Shown here: piece by piece, positions 58,201-64,000 of the stretch
Layout of the letters: every line of letters starts with the position of its first letter
How positions within the stretch are numbered: the stretch's first letter is position 1
NCBI GenBank assembly: GCA_014529385.2
Contig: CM043963.1
Coordinates: 96,982,412-97,046,411 of the forward strand
Length of the DNA stretch: 64,000 bases
Direction: 5' to 3'
Origin: Adiantum capillus-veneris
Lineage: Eukaryota > Streptophyta > Polypodiopsida > Polypodiales > Pteridaceae
Translations under genes and position numbers: made by a program
The notes under the pieces: model-generated
Database searches by the model: none
What the model was told of the DNA's origin: nothing
What the model saw: the letters and a program-made list of their open reading frames with translations, nothing else

Positions 58201-58958
58201 CTAAGTACTAGTCTATCGCGATAGACTTGAATTTACAATTAGACAAGTGAAATTTTGACTTTGGCTTCATGAGGGGTGCTAACAAGGAATATTAACCACC
58301 ATTATCAAATCAAAGTGCAAGAGAGATCTCATTTGGCCAAATAACTTAGTCTATCGCGATAGACTTGCTACACCAATAATTGGGGGAAAGACTTTTCAAG
58401 ATTTTAACAAAATAGACTCGGGGGAGCACATGAAGGCAGTACACCAAACTTGGTGACAGGATGGACTCCTATGGCAAGCTGAGAAAGACATGATGACAAC
58501 TCAGAGTCAGAACAGGACATCTCAAGGGCAGACAGGTAAAATTCACATGTGAGGGGTCAAGAAACCTTACGTCAACTAGGAGAAGGCAGACAGATGATCA
58601 CAGAGCCAAAAAATGAAAAATTTACAAAAAGTACCAGTCTATCGTGATAGACTAAGCAGAGGGATACTAGGCCATCTTATCAAAAATTGGAATTAACAGT
58701 TGGCTTCAACATCATGCAAGCAAGCTACCCACTAAGTTTGAGCCCAAAACAACACAAAATGAAGGAGATAGACCAACATCTCCTTAGAAGGAATCTGGAA
58801 AAATGGGAGTTGATCCAAAAAGGGGTCACTTGACATTCATTTGAGGTGAAAATGGGATCAGATCATGTGCAAGGTATGAGAAACCAATTGGTGGAGGCAA
58901 AACTGCAAAGTAGGACCCTTGTCAAAAAAAGGCTAGTCTATCGCGATAGACAGAGAAA
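58201..58958. repeat. PalB 3' array: four CGCG palindromes
   Basis: AGTCTATCGCGATAGACT at 58210-58227 and 58348-58365 is perfect. The copy at 58636-58653 has CGTG as its centre and that at 58935-58952 has its last base changed. Steps are 138, 288 and 299 bp. The copia element enters 6 bp after the last copy. Confidence 0.9.
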
Positions 58959-59185
58959 TGTTACCATATACATGTGGTAGTGATGTGTGTGAACACACTA
59001 GGACTGTCGGGGCATTTTTTCCCTCTTTAGGAGGTTTTTTCCCCCGTGCATTGTATATACGCCCATTACTCTAGGGCTATCTATCTTTCCATTGCACACT
59101 AAGTAACACACTCTCTATTGTGTTCCTTGAGCTTCCTTCATCTTCTCCAAGCTGTGTGTGTTTCTTTGCAACCCTAATTCCAACA
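58959..59185 (+). repeat. Copia 5' LTR (227 bp)
   Basis: TGTTACCATATACATG to ...AATTCCAACA. TATA box TATATA at 59054-59059. Short for a copia LTR but within range. Confidence 0.95.
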
Positions 59186-59187
59186 AT

Positions 59188-59199
59188 TGGTATCAAAGT
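59188..59199 (+). other. Copia primer binding site
   Basis: TGGTATCAAAGT, two bases after the LTR, close to the initiator-Met complement TGGTATCAGAGC with one mismatch in the first ten bases. Confidence 0.85.
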
Positions 59200-59506
59200 A
59201 GGTCACGTCCTCCCGAGCTTAGTCGCCAACTGCTCCAGCACACGCCTACTCACTTTCTCCGATTTCAGTAAGCTTTGGTGAGCGTTCGCAGGTCGACAAA
59301 TATTTTGGGCTCATTTCGGCCTCCGTTTCCACTACAGGCAGTACTGCACAGGCTATTTCGTCATTTTGTGCAGAATTTATGTCAGTGTCGTTTTCTGCAT
59401 AACAAGTGCCTTATAGTCTTCTATGGTTTGTGCTATATAGCACAGGTTGTTCCCGCTTCATTTCTCCTATTTTCGAGCAGTTTTCACATCAGGTGCAACA
59501 TTTACC

Positions 59507-61864
59507 ATGGCTCACAACAACAACACATATGTGTTCAAGATGTTTGCTGCTGAGGACAGGTTGGATGGGGACAACTACCCTATGTGGGCTTATATGATGC
59601 AACATGTTCTTGTGTCAAAAGGTGTCTGGAATATTGTGCAGGGCATTGATGTACGTCCTGAGGATGTAGGCGATGTTGAGGATGTTGCGAGTCTTGCTGC
59701 AAGGATTGCAGTTGTTAGAGTTGTTTTGCCTATGGAAGAACAAGCTCGTTGGGATGTTAAGGATGCAAAGGCTCATGCATTGATTGCGTTGTCTGTGAAG
59801 CGCACCATTGTTCCTCACATCTATTCAGCAAAAGCTGCAAAACAGGCTTGGGATATTTTAGCAGGTCTTTATGCAAGCCGCAATGAGGCTAAAATTTCTT
59901 TGCTGCGTAAAGAGCTGGAGTCGAAGATTATGCATGAGGAAGATGATATGGACACTTTCCTTGCTAGTGTCAAGGATATCAATGAGCAGCTTATTTCTGC
60001 AGGTGAAGTCATTACAGACAGTTCCCTTGTGCAGACTGTTCTTAATGCCTTACCAGATTCCTACCAGACTTTTGCTAGTACTTGGATACTGATGACCCAA
60101 GGAAATCCTGAAGTTGTCAAGTTTGATGCATTTTGCACATTGCTGTTGCAAGAGTCGCTTTCCAGAAAAAACAGGACTAGACAGCGTGCAGTTGAGCAGG
60201 CTTTTATTGCTTTTCAAAGAAAGGGTGGTAACAGCAATGCAGCCACTTCTTATGGTTCTATTGCGAGTGGAAAAACTTATGTTCCTAATGCTTCTGCTGG
60301 CATCACTTCGTCTGGAAATTCTGGTGATAGGGGCAAAAAGAAGATGCGTTGCCATTATTGTAAATCCAATGATCACTTGATCAAGGCGTGTCCTAAGTTG
60401 AAGGCCAAAGAGGCTAAGAAGAAAGAGGGTGGTTCCACTGCAAATGCTGGTTCCACTACAAATGCAGCCATTGTTGAGTCTTCTGTGAAAGGAGACTGTG
60501 TTGCTGATGTTGATGCAGAATGGGCTTTTAGAGCAAAGTGTACTTACAATCCTGCTGTCCATGATGCATGCTTGTCAGTTGCTGCAGATTCACATGTGTG
60601 GTATTTCGACAGTGGTGCTACAAAGCACATTACCTCACATCGTGAATTGTTTACCTCTCTCGAGTCAGTCCCTCATGGGAATGCAGTCACTTGTGCCAAC
60701 AACGCCTCTTATCCAGTTCAGGGAGTTGGAAAGATTGTGCTCACTGCTGCTAATGGCAGTTCCTTCACACTTGTTGATGCACTTTATGTACCTGGGATCA
60801 AGAAGAATCTCTTGTCTGTATCCGCACTTGCTAGACTTGGACTTGTAGTCAAATTTGTGGATGACAGATGTACAGTTCATGATCTCAGTTTTGGTGATGA
60901 AATTGTTGCATCTGGCCTTTTGTGCCGTGGGCTGGATAAGGTCACTTTGTATGACAAGTGTGGACAAAATTTTGCAAATTCTATTGCAGATTCAAGGGCT
61001 AATCCAGATGCAAAACTTTGGCATGCACGTTTTGGTCATCTGAATTTTGTCAGTTTGTTGCGTTTGCAGAAATCTGACATGGTTGCTTCTTTGCCACCTT
61101 TTGAAGCACCTGTCAAACATGTTTGTGAAGGCTGTATTTTGGGTAAGATGCAGCGTTCTAAGTTTCCAAAGAATGGTTCAATTCGGGCCACATGCAGGTT
61201 GCATCTTGTGCATAGTGATGTTTGTGGGCCCATGCAAACTCCGTCCTTGGGCAATTACCTGTACTTTGTGACTTTCATTGATGATTACTCCAGGCATGCA
61301 TGGGTATTTATGCTTAAAGTGAAGTCCGAAGTTTTTATGTGCTTCAAACAATTTCTGGCTATGGCTGAAAATGTCTCGAAATGTACTATGGGCACCCTCC
61401 GTTCCGACCGAGGGGGGGAGTATATGTCTCATGAATTTAATGCATTTCAGGCTAGTCGTGGAATAAAACACCAATGTACAGTGCCTTATTTGCCTCAACA
61501 AAATGGTGTTGTTGAGAGGAAAAATAGGTCACTAACGGAAATGGCACGATGTATGGTCAAAAGTCAAGCTTTACCACATTCTTTTTGGCTTGAGGCCATC
61601 ATGTGTGCCACTTATGTACTTAACAGGTGTCCTACAAAAGCTTTGCAGTCTATTACTCCATATGAAGCATGGCACGATAGAAGGCCTTCTATTGAGCACA
61701 TGCGTGCTTTTGGTTGTTTGGAATATGCTTTGGTGCCACAAGTGCAGCGCAGAAGATTGGATGATGAGGCTGTCAAATGTATTTTTTTGGTTATAGTGCT
61801 GAAAGCAAAGGTTATAGGTTGTATCATCCGCAAACAAAACGTATTCTGGTTTCTCGGGATGTAG
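59507..61864 (+). pseudogene. Copia gag-protease-integrase
   Basis: ATG 59507 opens a frame to 61864. Gag (LDGDNYPMWAYMMQHVL, AKQAWDILAGLYA, ESKIMHEEDDMDTFL) is followed by knuckle CHYCKSNDHLIKAC near 60350-60390. The protease has WYFDSGATKHIT (Asp at 60608-60610), then the pre-integrase zinc region LWHARFGHLNF...CEGCILGKMQ. The integrase core has HSDVCGP (Asp 61217-61219), LRSDRGGEY (Asp 61406-61408) and GVVERKNRS (Glu 61514-61516), all three catalytic residues intact. A T-run indel near 61780-61790 shifts the frame. This part makes the particle, processes the polyprotein and would integrate the cDNA. Confidence 0.93.
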
Positions 61865-63779
61865 TGTTTGTGGAAGATTCTGTTCAGCCCTTGCTGTCCT
61901 GTACTAGAGATAGTAATGTAAGCTCACAGGACATTTATGACACTTTGTTGCCTCTTTTCAGTGGTGGAAATACGAATGTAAGTTCCAATGAGGCAAATGT
62001 ACAGCCGGGTTTCTAAAAATATTCTAGATCAGCCTATTACTGATGCAGATGTAACTGATGTACTTGATGAGGAAAGGGCTGAAAATGAGCAGGCTAGAGG
62101 TATCCCAAAATGGCTGGTGCACACTTTGCATGACAGTAAATTGGATGCACCTTTGTCTAGTCGTACTCGTTCAGGCTCTCGCCATGCATCTTATGCATCA
62201 GATTGTTATGCTTTGGCTGTGTCTAGCTTACATGATGTTGAGGAGCCTCTGACTTTTGATGAAGCACAAAATTCAGAAAATTGGATGTCTGCCATGCAAT
62301 CAGAATATGATGCACTTATAGAAAATGACACATGGACTTTATGTGATTTGCCTCTGGCAAAAAGTCCATTGGTACGAAGTGGGTTTACAAGCTAAAACGC
62401 AAGCCGGATGGTGAGATCGATCGCCATAAGGCTCGACTTGTTGCAAAGGGTTATGCACAACAAAAAGGCATAGATTATGAAGAGACTTTTGCTCCCACTT
62501 GTCGTATGACTACTGTGAATTTTCTGTGTGCATTGGCAGCTCATTTTGGTTGGGATGTACATCAATCAGACATTGTTACTGCTTTCTTGAATGGTGACAT
62601 ATTTGAGGAAGTTTATGTAACGCAGCCTCGCGGTTTTGTCACAAAAGGACAAGAGGACAAAGTGTGCAAATGTAACAAGGCTTTGTATGGGTTGAAGCAA
62701 TCTCCTCGTGCTTGGTATGAGAAAGCTGACACTCATTTGGTCAAACAAGGCTTTCGTAACAGTCCAACAGAAAGCACATTGTATGTAAAGCGTGAGGGTG
62801 ATGTATTTCTCATCGTGGTTCTTTATGTTGATGATTTGCTGATCACTGGACCAAATGAGAGACATATTGCTGAATTTAAGGCTGATTTGAATTCTACTTT
62901 CAAGATGAAAGATTTGGGGCTGTTGCATCATTACTTGGGTATCCACTTTAAGCAGTGTGATGGTGGTATTGCCTTGTGTTAGAAAAGTTACATAGAGACA
63001 TTGCTATGTAAGTTTGGACTTGAAGATTGCAAACCTATTGCGACTCCCATGGAAACAGGTTTGAAATTGAGTCTACATGATGCTGGCGATCCTGCTGATG
63101 TCACTCTTTATCAAACTGCTGTTGGATGCCTCATTTATGTATGCAACACGAGGCCAGATATTCAGCTTGCAGTCTCACAGGTCAGCAGATTTATGCATAG
63201 CCCAGGGTCTAAGCATTGACAGGCTGTCAAGAGGATTTTCCTCTACCTTAGTGGCACTTTACATCTTGGCTTGTTTTATCCCAAGGGGGGATCATTGCCG
63301 CCAGACTTACATGCTTTTCGGACTCAGATTGGGCTGGGTGTTTTGACACGCGAGTGTCCACAAGTGGTTTTTGTTTCATGGTTGGCAGTTCATGTATATC
63401 ATGGTTGAGGAAGAAGCAACCTACTGTCGACACTTCGATTTGTGAGGCTGAGTACAGGGTAGTCTTCACAGCTACGGTTGAGTGTGTATGGCTCAGACGC
63501 CTTATGGCTGATTTGGGTGTTGGACAGGACACTACCAACACTATCTACACTGACAGTCAGAGCGCATTGGCAGTTGCGAGGAACCCAGTTTTTCATGCTC
63601 TCACAAAGCACATTGAGGTGCATTACCACTATGTCAGGGAGAGTCTCTCAGCAGGAGAGATCAGCTTGGCTTATGTGCCAACACAGGACAACCTTGCATA
63701 TCTTTTCACAAAGGCATTGTCTCGTGAGAAGCTTGAAGCTTTCCGCAAAGCTTTGGGCTTACTCCCCTTTGTGGACTGA
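61777..63779 (+). pseudogene. Copia reverse transcriptase and RNase H
   Basis: After the shift the linker continues (YSAESKGYRLYHPQTKRIL), shifts again near 62015 (RTRSGSRHASYA, MSAMQSEYDALIENDTWTL) and near 62370, then enters RT. Blocks: KARLVAKGYAQQKGIDYEET, GWDVHQSDIVTAFLNGDIFE, ALYGLKQSPRAWYEK and the catalytic YVDD at 62824-62835, intact. A TAG at 62980 (from CAG) and a TGA at 63217 (from TGG) interrupt, and a 1-base loss near 63307 precedes RNase H (SDSDWAG, CEAEYR, YTDSQSALAVARNP, KHIEVHYHYVRE). The end is FTKALSREKLEAFRKALGL to TGA at 63777. Confidence 0.92.
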
Positions 63780-63841
63780 TCCTGTCCTCAGGGCATGGCA
63801 CTTCCCTTTACTCATGTGCCAGCTCTCGTTCACCGCATCAC

Positions 63842-63852
63842 TACAGGGGGGA
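63842..63852 (+). other. Copia polypurine tract
   Basis: ACAGGGGGGAT, two bases before the 3' LTR. Confidence 0.8.
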
Positions 63853-63854
63853 TT

Positions 63855-64000
63855 TGTTACCATATACATGTGGTAGTGATGTGTGTGAACACACTAGGAC
63901 CGCCGGGGCATTTTTTCCCTCTTTAGGAGGTTTTTCCCCCGTGCATTGTATATACGCCCATCACTCTAGGGCTATCTATCTTTCCATTGCACACTAAGTA
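63855..64000 (+). repeat. Copia 3' LTR, first 146 bp
   Basis: Starts TGTTACCATATACATG and matches the 5' LTR with four differences to the window end. Confidence 0.97.

Larger units (their letters stand above)
42282..58958 (+). mobile_element. Large gypsy-type LTR element PalB (3' end outside window)
   Basis: Working label. Components in order: 5' LTR, tRNA-Asp primer site, 1.6-kb leader with palindromes, gag, [NestG insertion], protease, RT, RNase H, integrase, spacer with palindromes, then the copia insertion. PR-RT-RH-IN order makes it Ty3/gypsy, and the Asp primer site is typical of Athila-type elements. It is dead: five in-frame stops, a 17-bp duplication, shifts and a broken integrase triad. 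Its 3' LTR should lie beyond the copia element, right of the window. Confidence 0.9.
58959..64000 (+). mobile_element. Ty1/copia element inserted in PalB (3' LTR cut by window end)
   Basis: 5' LTR, Met-type primer site, gag-protease-integrase-RT-RNase H in copia order, polypurine tract and the start of a 3' LTR. Over the 146 bp of 3' LTR visible, the two LTRs differ by three transitions and one T-run indel, so it is the youngest insertion here. The coding region carries about four small frameshifts and two stops. The downstream target duplication is outside the window; the 5 bases before the LTR are AGAAA. Confidence 0.96.

Noticed and set aside
43972..58952. CGCG palindromes as transcription terminators
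   Set aside because: No U-tract follows them and this is a eukaryotic genome; many copies lie upstream of coding blocks.

Overview
The window is nuclear DNA of a land plant with a large, transposon-rich genome. Plant origin follows from Ty3/gypsy and Ty1/copia elements with plant-type primer sites (initiator-Met and Asp tRNA), a hAT transposase remnant, and nonsense decay in the CG and CHG contexts typical of plant DNA methylation. The gag/pol style of several elements and the very degraded intergenic DNA suggest a gymnosperm or fern, but the sequence does not decide this. I see no intact host gene. The only host-like coding remnants are two fragments of FCP1/HAD-type phosphatase genes (10.1-12.2 kb).

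Layout: 1-3.3 kb, the 5' half of a gypsy element on the minus strand (Gy1), split by a 288-bp MITE. 4.1-10.1 kb, the 3' part of a large gypsy-type element (working label PalA): a palindrome-bearing spacer, a long decayed coiled-coil ORF, a polypurine tract and a 3' LTR. 10.1-12.2 kb, the phosphatase fragments. 14.4-20.2 kb, two very decayed minus-strand gypsy remnants (Gy2, Gy3). 20.2-27.7 kb, non-coding DNA crowded with GA/CT microsatellites and foldback elements. 27.7-32.0 kb, a plus-strand gypsy element (Gy4) cut off inside reverse transcriptase. 32-42.3 kb, mostly unrecognised sequence with a hAT remnant and a 71-bp CT tract. 42.3-58.96 kb, a second large element (PalB): LTR, tRNA-Asp primer site, palindrome array, gag, protease, RT/RNase H, integrase, second palindrome array. 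A complete 4,119-bp gypsy derivative (NestG) sits inside PalB with a perfect 5-bp target duplication. 58.96-64.0 kb, a young Ty1/copia element inserted in PalB's second array.

The most interesting feature is shared by PalA and PalB. Each carries its own perfect or near-perfect palindrome centred on CGCG, repeated about every 280-300 bp in the untranslated spacers before coding blocks. The left half of the same palindrome lies about 570 bp into the LTR. The palindrome sequences differ between the two elements, but the LTR skeleton matches: TATA box inside a palindrome at about 200-210, GCTACG motifs at 316/318 and 380/382, a splice-donor-like GTRAG at 455-458, and the half-site at 570/576. This looks like a fast-evolving, CpG-centred cis-element system of an LTR-retrotransposon lineage. 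Its function is inference.

Insertion order from LTR divergence and nesting: PalB is oldest, NestG entered PalB later (about 6 percent between its LTRs), and the copia element is youngest (3 substitutions and one indel in 146 bp compared). Nearly all premature stops in PalA and PalB can be explained by single C-to-T changes at CGA, CAG or CAA.
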